Assembly (NCBI RefSeq): GCF_002008225.1
Contig: NZ_MRDH01000021.1
Span: 62,001 to 126,000, forward strand
Length of the DNA stretch: 64,000 bases
Source of the DNA: Agrobacterium salinitolerans
GTDB lineage: Bacteria; Pseudomonadota; Alphaproteobacteria; Rhizobiales; Rhizobiaceae
Reading direction: 5' to 3'
The translations under genes and the position numbers were made by a program. Below, piece after piece: positions 26,655-36,005 of the stretch (its first letter is position 1; each line of letters begins with the position of its first letter). The notes below the pieces were generated by a model. The model made no database searches and was not told the DNA's origin. It worked only from the letters and a program-made list of their open reading frames with translations.

Positions 26655-26672
26655 AATGTTCTCGATAACATT
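26655..26672. promoter_or_regulatory. LacI-family operator upstream of the binding-protein operon
   Basis: AATGTTCTCGATAACATT is a near-perfect palindrome close to the gluconate-type LacI operator ATGTTAYCGRTAACAT. It lies 65 nt upstream of the binding-protein start at 26590. A second match lies at 26818-26833. Confidence 0.6.
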
Positions 26673-26817
26673 CTACCGCGACAGACAAAAAACTCCTCCC
26701 AAGAAATCGCGAAAGCAAAAAACCTGATGAATTTACTTTGAAATTCAATAATTTCCGCCGGTTGTCGATTTTCCTCTGGTCGACACCATCTCACGTTCTT
26801 GGCAGGATCAATAATGC

Positions 26818-26833
26818 ATGTTATCGGTATCAT
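26818..26833. promoter_or_regulatory. second LacI-family operator, upstream of the ABM-like gene
   Basis: ATGTTATCGGTATCAT matches the same gluconate-type LacI operator, with one base breaking the symmetry. It lies 53 nt upstream of the small gene at 26886. The pair of sites, about 160 bp apart in a divergent promoter region, could allow looping. Confidence 0.55.
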
Positions 26834-26885
26834 TGCAAGTCCGATCTACAGAACTGTTTCGATCGGCAATCATTCGGGAGGACAC

Positions 26886-27206
26886 ATGTACACACGCTCG
26901 GCAATTTTCGAAGGCAGGATCCACCCCGGTCGGGAGGAGGAATTTTTCCGCATCGTCGAGGAAAAACTGCTTCCGGTCTGGAAACGCATGCCGAATGCGC
27001 AGGCCGTGCGGGTGATGCGTACCGAGCGCACGGATCCGGACGCGGCATCGATCATCATGGTGCAGGAAATCGACTATCCTTCGATGGAAGCTGTGGAGGA
27101 AGCACTGGTTTCACCGGTCCGGCTGGAAGGCCGGGTGCTGACGGATGAGATGATGAGCATGTGCGACGGACGTTTTTACCATCTGGTTTATAGCCGCATC
27201 GCATAA
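26886..27206 (+). CDS. small dimeric alpha/beta-barrel (ABM-like) protein
   Basis: This 106-residue protein has the alternating beta-alpha pattern of antibiotic-biosynthesis-monooxygenase/EthD-like ferredoxin-fold proteins, starting MYTRSAIFEGRIHPGREEEF. Such proteins act as small cofactor-free monooxygenases, mutarotase-like isomerases or binding proteins. GGGAGGA precedes the ATG at 26886; the longer in-frame reading starts inside the operator region. It is divergent from the importer and upstream of the LacI gene. The function is not identifiable from sequence alone. Confidence 0.65.
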   Translation: MYTRSAIFEGRIHPGREEEFFRIVEEKLLPVWKRMPNAQAVRVMRTERTDPDAASIIMVQEIDYPSMEAVEEALVSPVRLEGRVLTDEMMSMCDGRFYHLVYSRIA

Positions 27207-27309
27207 ATCCGGTGCACGCCGCAGCGATATGCAATCATGCGGCGTGCTTTCCCTTGATATCTTCGTGTATGTCTTGTCCTGAACCGGTTCGAATTTAGGG
27301 AGACATGCT

Positions 27310-28386
27310 TTGGTGGAGCGCACGCCCTTGGCCGCAGCGTTAGTCACGTCGAAAAAAGCAACCATGAGCGACGTCTCGAAACTCGCGGGCGTCTCCAAGA
27401 TGACCGTTTCGCGGGTGCTGGCCGACCCGGCGGTGGTGTCTGAAGACACGCGCCAGAAGGTGATGAAGGCGATCGAGAAGCTTGGCTATGTGCCGGATCG
27501 AATTGCCGGATCACTCTCATCCCGGCGCACCAATTTCATCACCGCCATCCTGCCGACGCTCACCAACTCCAACTTCGCCGACAGCGCGCAGGGGCTCGCC
27601 AATGCGCTGCGCGCCGCCGATTACCAATTGTTGATCGGCTACACCATGTACGATCTACAGGAAGAAGAACGCGTCATACGCACCATGATGGAGCGCCGTC
27701 CCGACGCCATTGTCGTTGCCGGCACGGTGCATACCAAGATGGCAAGCGAAGTGTTGATGCGCGCCGGTATCCCGATCGTGGAAATCTGGGATGTTCCCGA
27801 ACATCCCATCGACCATGCGGTCGGCTTTTCCAATTACGAAGTGGGAAGAACCGCCGCCAAACATCTGATATCGCTCGGTTTCAAAAGAATCGGCGCGCTC
27901 GGCTCCAGGGCCGATGGCGATGTGAAGGACTGGCGCGGCGAAAGCCGCCTGCTCGGTTTCGGTGCGGCCCTGCGTGAAGCGGGCATTGCCGACGATCTCA
28001 TCATCCGCGAAGGCAGCGCCCCGGTCTCCTATGACCACGGGGCAAAGACCCTCGGCTCACTGCTGGCCAAGGCGCCTGATGTCGAGGCCATCTTCGCCGT
28101 GTCGGATATTTCCGCCGTTGGCGCACTGATGGAATGTCATCGAAGGGGAATCAGTGTCCCAGACCGCATTTCCATCCTCGGCTTCGGAGATTTCGATATC
28201 GGCCGGCAATGTTATCCGGCGATTTCGACTATCCGGGTCGACGCCCAGATGATCGGCCGCAAGGCGGGCGAATTGCTGCTTTCGATACTGGAAGCGGAAA
28301 AGGATGCCGCTGTTCCCGAAGGGGCACGGGTGGATGTCGGTTTCGAACTGATCGTGCGGGAAACGACGAGGCGGTTGAACGTCTAA
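27310..28386 (+). CDS. LacI-family transcriptional regulator (gluconate GntR-like)
   Basis: This protein of about 358 residues has an N-terminal LacI HTH (TMSDVSKLAGVSKMTVSRVL) and a periplasmic-binding-like effector domain. NSNFADSAQGLANALRAADY and LLIGYTMYDLQEEE are close to the LacI-type gluconate repressor group (GntR/IdnR). The start codon is TTG at 27310 or GTG at 27313; a GGGAGA lies upstream. An ATG start at 27364 would trim the HTH and is unlikely. The two operators at 26655 and 26818 fit this subgroup, making it the probable regulator of the adjacent importer and ABM-like gene. Confidence 0.88.
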   Translation: MVERTPLAAALVTSKKATMSDVSKLAGVSKMTVSRVLADPAVVSEDTRQKVMKAIEKLGYVPDRIAGSLSSRRTNFITAILPTLTNSNFADSAQGLANALRAADYQLLIGYTMYDLQEEERVIRTMMERRPDAIVVAGTVHTKMASEVLMRAGIPIVEIWDVPEHPIDHAVGFSNYEVGRTAAKHLISLGFKRIGALGSRADGDVKDWRGESRLLGFGAALREAGIADDLIIREGSAPVSYDHGAKTLGSLLAKAPDVEAIFAVSDISAVGALMECHRRGISVPDRISILGFGDFDIGRQCYPAISTIRVDAQMIGRKAGELLLSILEAEKDAAVPEGARVDVGFELIVRETTRRLNV

Positions 28387-28414
28387 TCCTATTGGAGGGA
28401 GCGGGAGCCGCTTG

Positions 28415-28539
28415 TTTCTTCTCCCCGAGGGGGAGAAGTCCGCGGCAGCGGGATGAGGGGGCAAGCTCTCCGAAATCCGGCAACGGTGCCCCCTCATCCG
28501 ACCCTTCGGGCCACCTTCTCCCCGGCGGGGAGAAGAAAG
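28415..28539. repeat. RIME-like intergenic mosaic element
   Basis: The element has a palindrome at each end: 28415-28438 (CTTCTCCCC...GGGGGAGAAG) and 28514-28539 (CTTCTCCCC...GGGGAGAAG). Between them an inner inverted pair GGATGAGGGGGCA (28451-28463) and TGCCCCCTCATCC (28487-28499) is perfectly complementary. This matches rhizobial RIME-type repeats. It lies between the convergent LacI and proline racemase-family genes. Confidence 0.75.
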
Positions 28540-28590
28540 ACGCGGCACCGCCGTGGTCTCAACATTTCCCCTGAGTGACCCGTAAAGCCC

Positions 28591-29619
28591 CTACCGCGCG
28601 CCCCACGTATCCGTCAGCCGATACCCCTCCGGCCAAGGGTCGGACGGATCGAGCATGTGCTGGTGAATGCCGGTGATCCAGCCGCGGCCGGAAATTTCCG
28701 GCAGGATGGCCAGACGGTCGCCAACCTTGGTGGTCCCGAGAATGCGGCCAGTAAAGGTAGAGCCAATCAGCGAAACCGCCGTCAGCGTTTCGCCCTCCTT
28801 CATTTCGCCTCGTGCATGCAGCACGGCCATGCGGGCTGAAAGCGCTGTGCCTGTCGGCGAGCGATCCACCTTGCCCGGCTGGATGGCCACCGCTGCCCCT
28901 GCCCGCAAGCCTTCAGCCGTGCGCTCCACGTTACCGGCGAACAGGCAGAAGGAAAAATGCCGCCAGTCCGGGTTCTCGGGATGGTCGAAGCCCAAAGCCT
29001 TGTTGGCGGCATTGGTGATGCGCACGCCAAGGCGGGCGATCTCATGCGCCTCTTCCGGCTTCAGGCTGAAGCCCATCGCTTCCGCATCGACGATGACGAA
29101 GCTGTCGCCGCCATAAGCGGTATCCACCTTGAGCTTACCCAGACCTTCGACTTCGAGTTCCACATTGAGTTGTGCGGCAAAGCTCGGCAGGTTCTGCACG
29201 AAAATGCGCTCGGCCTTGCCGTTGCGGCATTCGGCGCGCACCTTTACCAATCCGCCGGGAGCCTCCAGCAGCATATGGGTTTCCGGCTCCTGCATCGGCA
29301 CGATGCCGCCATCCAGAAGCACGGTGGAAACGCAGATGGAGTTGGAACCAGACATGGGCGGCGTATCTTCCGGCTCCATGATGATGAAGGCGGCATCCGC
29401 GTCAGGATGTTTCGGCGGCACCAGCAGGTTGACGTGGCGGAACACGCCGCCGCGCGGCTCATTGAGCACGAAGTTGCGCAGGGTTTCATCACGGGCGATG
29501 AAGCGGCTCTGCTCCCAGATCGTCTCACCCGGCGGCGGCTTCACCCCGCCAACGATCACATCTCCCACCTCGCCTTCCGCATGGGCGGAAATCACATGAA
29601 CTGTCTTGATACTGCGCAT
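28591..29619 (-). CDS. proline racemase-superfamily protein with Ser/Thr catalytic positions
   Basis: This 342-residue protein belongs to the proline racemase / hydroxyproline epimerase / 3-hydroxyproline dehydratase superfamily. The two catalytic positions, normally Cys in racemases (MCGHG and DRSPCGTG), read MSGSNSICV and [12 protein letters not shown], so Ser and Thr replace both thiols. Known trans-3-hydroxyproline dehydratases have Thr at the second position. A dehydratase or other one-base reaction is therefore more likely than two-base racemisation. GAGGA precedes the ATG. It follows the AcnX gene by 10 nt in a hydroxyproline-type cluster. Confidence 0.85.
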   Translation of the reverse strand: MRSIKTVHVISAHAEGEVGDVIVGGVKPPPGETIWEQSRFIARDETLRNFVLNEPRGGVFRHVNLLVPPKHPDADAAFIIMEPEDTPPMSGSNSICVSTVLLDGGIVPMQEPETHMLLEAPGGLVKVRAECRNGKAERIFVQNLPSFAAQLNVELEVEGLGKLKVDTAYGGDSFVIVDAEAMGFSLKPEEAHEIARLGVRITNAANKALGFDHPENPDWRHFSFCLFAGNVERTAEGLRAGAAVAIQPGKVDRSPTGTALSARMAVLHARGEMKEGETLTAVSLIGSTFTGRILGTTKVGDRLAILPEISGRGWITGIHQHMLDPSDPWPEGYRLTDTWGAR

Positions 29620-29629
29620 TCATTTATCC

Positions 29630-31339
29630 TCACGAAAGCCAGGAAGGAAGACGGGAAACAGCATGGCCGGTCAGCGCGCTGCCGACGCAATCGGCAAGGC
29701 TGCCGAAGCGCACCGCGCGACCACTGAGGCCGGGGCCGTAATGGGCGTATTTGCCTGAATTGGTCATGAGCGCACGGGTCTTCGTCGGGAAAACCGGCTC
29801 GGAAATGGAGCACCAGCAGAGATCAGGCAGCACCTGTACGCCGCTGTCCTTCAATCTCTGCAGCGTGCCGTCCTGCACAGCAGCATCGATGACATGCTGA
29901 CCGGCGGTGACGATGACGGCGACATCCGCGTGACGCCGGCGGCCGGCAAATTCAGCCGCAAGCGCGTGGCACTCCTCCAGCGAGGCATGCGGACTGCCGA
30001 TGGCGACAAGTTGCACCTCTTCCGGCCCTTCGTTGAGCAGCGACCAGCCGGCGGCCATGTCAGCCAGCGAAATGGAGACGGTGTCGGCAGTTTCGAGAGG
30101 GGCAAGACCGGCTTCCGGCGTTGCGCCCTCTATATGCAGCATAGGCGCAGCGGAGGTGGTGCCGAAAGCGGCGCAAAGCGCCTTTAGATCATCCCGCGAC
30201 GGCTTTGCGGGGCCAAGGCCGCGCAACAGGGGAATGCAATCGGGCGCCGCCTTGCCCGCCAAATAACCGACGAGCGGCCAGAAGGCATCATCCACGCCCT
30301 GCGGCAACGCCACATTGACGATGCGCTGAGGACGGCGATTTTCCTCCAGATAGACGCCGGCCAGCGGCGCCCTGCCCGTCAGTGCGATGCAGAGATCGAG
30401 AAAATCCGGATGTTTCGCCGTACGCGCGCCAAGAACCGTATTGGCGAAGATCACAGCGTTCGACTCGGCCCAGGCGATCATGTCGCCGGCCTGCGGCGCG
30501 CTATCGAGCAGGTAAGGCGAACAGGTGAAAGTCGGGCGACAGCCCATGCGCACATAGGCATCTGCCAGCCTTGCGGCCGGGTCGCCGAAATCCTCCGCCA
30601 TGCCCTGTGAACGCCAATGCGCCTTGTCCACGGAAATGGCGTTCATGGTCGTCGGCACCCGAACCTTCGCGCCCATCTCCGCCATTTTTTCCGCGAAGGT
30701 GAGATTGGCGGGGCTGGCGTAGATACAACCGTCAATATGGCCCTGCGTGACATCGACAAGCGCCGACGCCCCCTGCTGGGCGGCCATGGCGACGGTGATA
30801 CGCATGGACTGCTGCACGGCGACGCCATCGCGCCCTTCGAGCATGGCCCGGTCGTCATCCCCAAGATCGAGATGCGCCGTCGCCGGCGGCGCAATGCCAA
30901 GGGAAACGCCATCGGCTTCGATGGCAGTCTCATCGATACGGACATGAGCTGCCTTTGAGAACAGGGCGAAATTTTCCGCGTCAAGCCGCAGCACCGGCAA
31001 AGGCTTGCCGAACATTTCAGCGGCGATCAGCGCGCCAAGCGTCAGCACGTCCTCGGCCTCGTAGAAGACCAGCGCCGAGGGAGCACGGCCCGTCAGGATA
31101 AGATCGAGCAGCACGCCCGAACCGGTGCACGAACCGCGGCTGGTTGGCATGAACAGCACGCCGCCGGTAAGACAGACACCATGCAACGGGTGGTGCACGT
31201 CGATTACCCTGCCGGTGGCGGGATCGACCCCACCCCAGAAACTCAGCGCTTCGGTCGTCGCAATCACGGGACCTTCGGCCGAACCGGCCAAAATGCTGCG
31301 GGCTTCAGGAACGGCTGTTGTCGAGAGGGAAGAAGACAT
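29630..31339 (-). CDS. acnX: AcnX (aconitase X) family protein, probable cis-3-hydroxy-L-proline dehydratase
   Basis: This 569-residue protein is the fused type of AcnX. An N-terminal small swivelling domain (DUF126; about 15-130, with [20 protein letters not shown]) joins a large aconitase-like domain (DUF521) carrying Cys positions in FTCSPYLLD and LCWCSISEP and the ending [12 protein letters not shown]. Fused AcnX proteins from Agrobacterium and Azospirillum are known as cis-3-hydroxy-L-proline dehydratases. That fits the neighbouring proline racemase homolog, D-amino-acid dehydrogenase, imino-acid reductase and DapA-type enzyme. AGGGAGA precedes the ATG. Confidence 0.85.
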   Translation of the reverse strand: MSSSLSTTAVPEARSILAGSAEGPVIATTEALSFWGGVDPATGRVIDVHHPLHGVCLTGGVLFMPTSRGSCTGSGVLLDLILTGRAPSALVFYEAEDVLTLGALIAAEMFGKPLPVLRLDAENFALFSKAAHVRIDETAIEADGVSLGIAPPATAHLDLGDDDRAMLEGRDGVAVQQSMRITVAMAAQQGASALVDVTQGHIDGCIYASPANLTFAEKMAEMGAKVRVPTTMNAISVDKAHWRSQGMAEDFGDPAARLADAYVRMGCRPTFTCSPYLLDSAPQAGDMIAWAESNAVIFANTVLGARTAKHPDFLDLCIALTGRAPLAGVYLEENRRPQRIVNVALPQGVDDAFWPLVGYLAGKAAPDCIPLLRGLGPAKPSRDDLKALCAAFGTTSAAPMLHIEGATPEAGLAPLETADTVSISLADMAAGWSLLNEGPEEVQLVAIGSPHASLEECHALAAEFAGRRRHADVAVIVTAGQHVIDAAVQDGTLQRLKDSGVQVLPDLCWCSISEPVFPTKTRALMTNSGKYAHYGPGLSGRAVRFGSLADCVGSALTGHAVSRLPSWLS

Positions 31340-31357
31340 CGAAAATCTCCCTAAAGC

Positions 31358-31458
31358 ATTTCCAGTAAAAGTCGTAGCGGTTCTACGCCCGGAAAATGCG
31401 TGAAAAAAAGAACTCGAGAATTTTTGCGTTTCGGAGAAAAGCCAAAATTCTCTAGAAC
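31358..31458. repeat. nested inverted repeat between acnX and the FAD oxidoreductase gene
   Basis: CGGTTCTA near 31377 pairs with TAGAACCG near 31453, and GAGAATTTT near 31414 pairs with AAAATTCTC near 31444. A third pair, GCATTTCC near 31357 and GGAAAATGC near 31391, forms a separate hairpin. The layout is that of a rhizobial intergenic repeat element. It sits inside what otherwise looks like one operon, and the last few bases run into the end of the FAD gene. Confidence 0.5.
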
Positions 31459-32693
31459 CGTTGCGGCGAAAATGCCCGTGTATCGATAGCGGGTTTTTGC
31501 CCCGTCAGCAGATCGGCGACGATGCGGGCCGTGCCCGCCGATTGCGTCAACCCCAGATGCCCGTGGCCGAATGCATAGACCACCCGCGCCGTGTGCCGTG
31601 CTTGCCCGATGGCCGGCAAGCTGTCCGGCAGCGAGGGGCGAAAGCCCATCCACTGCTTGCCGCCTTCGGTTTTCAGGCCCGGCAGGAAGACTTTCGCCTT
31701 GGTTAGCAGCGCCTCGGAACGGGCGAAATTCGCCGGAAGCTCGAGCCCGCCCAGTTCCACGGCACCGCCAACACGGATACCGGAGGAAAGGCGGGTAACA
31801 ACAAAACCATGGCCGCCAAAAGTCACCTGCGTGCGCAGATCGAATGCGCCAGACGGCAGGGTTGTATTATACCCCCGTTCGGTTTCCAGCGGAATTTTTT
31901 CCCCGAGCGAACGGGCGATACGATGCGAAAAGGCGCCGGCCGCCAGCACCACCTTGGCGGCCTTGCGGGTGCGCCCATCATGGCTTACCACCTCGACACC
32001 GTCTTCCAGGGGTCGAAGCGAAGCGATATCGAGGCATTCGATACGCCCGCCGATGGTGCGGAAATGATCGGCCAGCGCCAGCGTATAAAGCTTGGGGTCG
32101 GCGATGGAATACCAGCCGGGCGTAAAGGTGCCGCAGGTAAAACGCGGCGCGATGCCGGGCTGTATCTCGGCCATCTGTTCGGCATTGAGATGCCGGAACT
32201 CGATGCCGTGACGTTCGCGCGCCTTCCAGCCGGCAAGCGAGGCTTCGAATTCCGCCTCGCTTTCATAGACCTGAAGGTTCCCCTCCTTGCGCAGCATCGC
32301 AATCGTGTCCGTCTTTTTGAGGAACGGCTCCAGCTCTGCCTTGGAAAGGTCCATCAGCGCCGTCTGGGCGGCGGTGGAATGTTCCACCTTCGAAGCGGCG
32401 CAGGCCCGCCAGAACCGGAACATCCACGGCGCGATCTTCAGCGCATAGGCCGGCGGCACGCTGAGCGGCCCGAGCGGATCGAGAAGCCACTTCGGCGCTT
32501 TCCAGAGAATGCCTGGCGATGCCAGCGGGAGAATATCGGTGAAAGCGAAGGCGCCGGCATTGCCGGCGGACGCGCCCGCCGCCGGTCCTTCACGGTCGAT
32601 GACCGTGACCGACAGGCCGCGGCCCTGCGCCGCGATTGCCGCCGAGAGGCCGACAACGCCGGCCCCGATGACGATGACATCATTGGCTGGCAT
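31452..32693 (-). CDS. FAD-dependent D-amino-acid dehydrogenase (DadA-like)
   Basis: This 413-residue protein is a DAO-superfamily flavoprotein. It has the dinucleotide motif [19 protein letters not shown] (about 7-25) followed by VTVIDRE, then [11 protein letters not shown], and a C-terminal FAD segment [17 protein letters not shown]. It resembles DadA and D-hydroxyproline dehydrogenases that oxidise D-imino acids to pyrroline carboxylates. Start and upstream ATPase stop overlap by one base (TAATG). In this cluster it most likely handles a D-hydroxyproline or D-proline-like intermediate, an inference from context. Confidence 0.87.
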   Translation of the reverse strand: MPANDVIVIGAGVVGLSAAIAAQGRGLSVTVIDREGPAAGASAGNAGAFAFTDILPLASPGILWKAPKWLLDPLGPLSVPPAYALKIAPWMFRFWRACAASKVEHSTAAQTALMDLSKAELEPFLKKTDTIAMLRKEGNLQVYESEAEFEASLAGWKARERHGIEFRHLNAEQMAEIQPGIAPRFTCGTFTPGWYSIADPKLYTLALADHFRTIGGRIECLDIASLRPLEDGVEVVSHDGRTRKAAKVVLAAGAFSHRIARSLGEKIPLETERGYNTTLPSGAFDLRTQVTFGGHGFVVTRLSSGIRVGGAVELGGLELPANFARSEALLTKAKVFLPGLKTEGGKQWMGFRPSLPDSLPAIGQARHTARVVYAFGHGHLGLTQSAGTARIVADLLTGQKPAIDTRAFSPQRF

Positions 32694-33415
32694 TACCGCA
32701 CGCTCGCCAGAAACTTCTGCGTTTCAGGATGCTGCGGTGCGCCGAAGAGCTGATCCGGCGTGCCGATTTCCGCCATGACGCCCTGATGGAAGAAGGCGAC
32801 GCGGTTCGAGACATCGCGGGCGAAGGCCATTTCGTGCGTGACGCAGATCATCGTCATGCCCTCATCCGCCAGCATCTTAAGCGTATCAAGCACTTCGCCC
32901 ACCAGCATCGGGTCGAGCGCAGACGTGACTTCATCGAACAGCATATATTCCGGCGACATGGCAAGCGCACGGGCAATCGCCATTCGCTGCTGCTGACCGC
33001 CCGACATGCGGTTCGGATAGACCTTCAGCTTTTCGGCAAGACCCACATGGGTCAGTTGTTTGACCGCAATCTCTTCGGCCTGCTCCTTCGAGATACCGAG
33101 CACCTTGCGCGGCGCGAGCATGACGTTTTCCAGCACCGTCAAATGCGGAAAGGCGTTCCATTGCTGGAAGACGATGCCGACCTTGCGGCGCAGCGTGTTG
33201 AGGTCTGTCGATTTGGCGTGCACCTCGGTGCCGTCGATGACGATCTTGCCGCTGTCGATCGGCTCAAGGCCGTTGATGCAGGTCAGCAGGGTCGATTTGC
33301 CGGAACCGGAGCCGCCGATGATGGTGACAACCTCGCCCTTGTTGACGGTGAGGTTGATCCCTTTCAGAACCTCCAGCGGGCCGAAGGATTTGCGGACGTT
33401 TTCGATCTCAATCAT
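32693..33415 (-). CDS. polar amino-acid-type ABC transporter ATPase
   Basis: This 240-residue GlnQ/HisP-type ATPase has Walker A GGSGSGKST, signature MSGGQQQRMAIARAL and Walker B YMLFDEVTSALD. It overlaps the preceding permease by 8 nt and the following oxidoreductase by one base. It is part of the importer for the hydroxyproline-type cluster. Confidence 0.93.
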   Translation of the reverse strand: MIEIENVRKSFGPLEVLKGINLTVNKGEVVTIIGGSGSGKSTLLTCINGLEPIDSGKIVIDGTEVHAKSTDLNTLRRKVGIVFQQWNAFPHLTVLENVMLAPRKVLGISKEQAEEIAVKQLTHVGLAEKLKVYPNRMSGGQQQRMAIARALAMSPEYMLFDEVTSALDPMLVGEVLDTLKMLADEGMTMICVTHEMAFARDVSNRVAFFHQGVMAEIGTPDQLFGAPQHPETQKFLASVR

Positions 33416-34061
33416 TGGGGGACCACCGTCTTTCGAGATACCCGCCGAAACGGGCGATGGGGAAACTGATAAGGAAGTAGATGGCGCCGCAGATCATCAA
33501 GATCGTCAGCGGCTCCTGCAGGCGGGTGACAAGGATCTGCGAGGCACGCAGAAGTTCGATGAGGCCGAGCCAAAGAACGAGCGCCGAATCCTTCATGACA
33601 CCGAGCGTGAGCCCGATCCACGCCGGCAATGACACGCGCGTGGCGAGCGGCAGCACAATGTAGCGCATGTCCTGGGACCAGGTCATGCCGAGCGACCGGC
33701 AGGCGCGGCGGGTGTTCGACGGTACTGCTTCGATGCCGCCACGCACGATTTCGGTGCAATAGGCAGCGGTATAAAGCGACAGAACCACGCAGGACGTTGT
33801 GAACGGCGGCCAGCCGAGCTTTGCGATCGACTGGAAGGCGTTGCCGAGAACAAGCTGGATCAGCAGCGGTACGGAACGGAAAATATCCAGAACGAAGGTC
33901 AGCGGCAGCGACCAATAGGGTCCGAACTGGAAACGGATGACGCCGAAGATGATACCCAGAATAGTGCCGGCCGTGACGGCAACGGCGGTGACGGCAAGCG
34001 TCATGCCGGCACCCTTGGCCAGAAAAGCGAGATCACTCCAGGTGAGAGCGGTTTCAAACAT
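33408..34061 (-). CDS. polar amino-acid-type ABC permease
   Basis: This 217-residue HisMQ-family permease has about five TM helices and the coupling loop ACRSLGMTWSQDMRYIVLPLATR. GAGAGGTGAGCC precedes the ATG. It lies 12 nt after the other permease. Confidence 0.92.
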   Translation of the reverse strand: MFETALTWSDLAFLAKGAGMTLAVTAVAVTAGTILGIIFGVIRFQFGPYWSLPLTFVLDIFRSVPLLIQLVLGNAFQSIAKLGWPPFTTSCVVLSLYTAAYCTEIVRGGIEAVPSNTRRACRSLGMTWSQDMRYIVLPLATRVSLPAWIGLTLGVMKDSALVLWLGLIELLRASQILVTRLQEPLTILMICGAIYFLISFPIARFGGYLERRWSPND

Positions 34062-34073
34062 GGCTCACCTCTC

Positions 34074-34739
34074 TCAATAACGGAACAGACGCGCGGCCAG
34101 CAATCTGGCGGCGAGCGTGACGATCTTGGCGATCACGTAATAGATGACCGCGGCGAGCGCGAAAAATTCGAAAGTGCGGAACGAACGGGCGTTCAAGGCC
34201 TGCGTGACACCGGCGAGATCCGTATTCATGCCGACGGTGACACCGAGCGAGGTCATGAGGATCGCCCAGATCATCTGGTTGGTGGCAGGTAGAAACGCAA
34301 CGCGCAGCATTTGCGGCAGGATGATCAGCCGGAAGGTCTGCATCGAGGTCATGCCGAGCGAACGGCCCGACCGCGTCTGCGTATCGGGAATGGCTTTCAG
34401 CGCGCCACGGAAATTCTCCGCAAGGTAACCGGCATTGTTGAAGGCGATGCCGACCAGAAGCGCCGTATAGGGGCTGAGGTGAATGCCGAAATTGCCAAGA
34501 CCGAAATGGGCCATGTAAATCTGGAACAGCGCCGGCGTGTTGCGGGCGATTTCCACCCAGACGGCGGCGAAAGCGCCGAGAATGCGGTTGCCGGAGAGCC
34601 GGCACAACGTCAGCACGATGGCGCAGGAAAGACCGATCACCATCGACAGAATGGCGATCTGCAGCGTCACCACCGCACCGTCCAGAAGCTGCGGCAAAGC
34701 CTTCAGCGCCTGATTCCAGTGGAATGTATAGTTGAACAT
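34074..34739 (-). CDS. polar amino-acid-type ABC permease
   Basis: This 221-residue HisMQ-family permease starts MFNYTFHWNQALKALPQLLDGA, a typical family start, and has the coupling loop SGRSLGMTSMQTFRLIILPQMLR. The ATG at 34739 is preferred over the in-frame ATG at 34781, which adds a non-family extension. It lies 72 nt after the binding-protein gene. Confidence 0.92.
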   Translation of the reverse strand: MFNYTFHWNQALKALPQLLDGAVVTLQIAILSMVIGLSCAIVLTLCRLSGNRILGAFAAVWVEIARNTPALFQIYMAHFGLGNFGIHLSPYTALLVGIAFNNAGYLAENFRGALKAIPDTQTRSGRSLGMTSMQTFRLIILPQMLRVAFLPATNQMIWAILMTSLGVTVGMNTDLAGVTQALNARSFRTFEFFALAAVIYYVIAKIVTLAARLLAARLFRY

Positions 34740-34811
34740 GAAGCGTCCCGCCTTTTCATAAACGATCAACGGCGCGATCATTTTGACCGCGCCGTTTACG
34801 AAAAGTCCTGA

Positions 34812-35618
34812 TCAGCGATAAACGCCGTTGACGGTGAGCGAGGGAACTTCGCCGCCAACCCATTTTTCATAGAGTTCGGCGTAACGGCCGGTGCGAACCT
34901 GCTGGTTGATGAAAAGGTTCAGATAGTTGATGAAGCCATATTCATCGCGGTTGGTGAACAGCGACACGTAGTCGATGTCATAAGGCGCCTTGCCGACGAC
35001 AGAGACGCCTGCGAACTTGCCGCTCTTGACGGTCGACTGCGCAACGGTGGAGGTGGAGACGGTGGCGTCGATCTGGCCCTGGCTAAGCGCAAGGAACACG
35101 TCAGCCTGCGTCTGGTAAGGACGGAACTCGCCCACGCCCCATTCCTTGACTGTCTTTTCGAGCGCGATGGCTTCGAAAGTGCCGGCGGTTGCACCAACCG
35201 TCTTGCCCTTCATGTCTTCGAAGGACTTGATGCCGGACTTGTCGTTGGCGGTGACAGCCATTTCAAAGGCAAAGTAAGGCACGGTCATGCCGACCGTCTT
35301 GGCGCGTTCCAGCGTATCAGACGTAGAGGCAACGCCGACGTCGACGCGTCCGGACATCAGCGCCGGAATACGCTCGGGGAACGGGGTCTCGACGATTTCA
35401 GCCGTGACGCCAAGCACCTTGGCCAGATCGTTGCAATAATCGACGTCAAAACCAACAGGGTTATTGGCATCATCACGCGCGCCCATGGGCGGGAAATCGA
35501 GCACAACAGCGCAACGCAGCGTGCCGGAGGAAATAATGTCGTCGAGTTTGTCGGCCTTGGCCGGCGTAATAGCGAAAGTGGCGGCCAGAAGGCCGGCGAT
35601 GATGACCGATTTTTTCAT
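34812..35618 (-). CDS. ABC transporter solute-binding protein (SBP family 3), probable hydroxyproline-type ligand
   Basis: This 268-residue periplasmic protein has a signal peptide (MKKSVIIAGLLAATFAITPAKA) and an SBP_3 fold with GTLRCAVVLDFPPMGARDD and GFDVDYCNDLAKVLG. GGGAG precedes the ATG at 35618; the upstream extension runs through the promoter region. It is the first gene of the long minus-strand operon (importer, oxidoreductase, AcnX, proline racemase homolog). The ligand is inferred from the enzymes that follow. Confidence 0.92.
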   Translation of the reverse strand: MKKSVIIAGLLAATFAITPAKADKLDDIISSGTLRCAVVLDFPPMGARDDANNPVGFDVDYCNDLAKVLGVTAEIVETPFPERIPALMSGRVDVGVASTSDTLERAKTVGMTVPYFAFEMAVTANDKSGIKSFEDMKGKTVGATAGTFEAIALEKTVKEWGVGEFRPYQTQADVFLALSQGQIDATVSTSTVAQSTVKSGKFAGVSVVGKAPYDIDYVSLFTNRDEYGFINYLNLFINQQVRTGRYAELYEKWVGGEVPSLTVNGVYR

Positions 35619-35707
35619 TGTTGATTTGCTCCCATCAATTGGTCTGCCTTTGAAGGCGCGGTCACTATTTCCCCATGAAGGCGATAAATCAACACAAAAA
35701 TACAATG

Positions 35708-35965
35708 AGTATACAAAAAGAATTTTTGCATATGCGAACGAGTGAGGTGTCACGGATTGCCCAAGTAAGCTTGCGCATGGAGGGAACAACAGCCCAAGTC
35801 CTTGGACTGAAACACTCTTTCCAACACACAGACGCGCGCCGGCCGGTTTCTTGCGACAAGCACCAGAATGATGGTTAGGGTATCTTCATGTCTGACGGGC
35901 TGGCCTTTTGCTCTGACCGAGCTTCACAGAAAAGACCCATTGCAATACTCACACCTTTGTATACT
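35708..35965. promoter_or_regulatory. inverted TTTGTATACT operator pair in the divergent region
   Basis: The 384-nt gap at 35619-36002 holds no gene. AGTATACAAA at 35708-35717 and its exact reverse complement TTTGTATACT at 35956-35965 each lie 40 to 90 nt upstream of one divergent gene. The GTATAC core fits the GT-N2-AC signature of FadR-type GntR proteins. They are probably operators for the binding-protein operon and the reductase gene, respectively. Confidence 0.5.
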
Positions 35966-36005
35966 TTATGTATTCAAAATGTGCAAACCCTATCGGAGGA
36001 CTATG

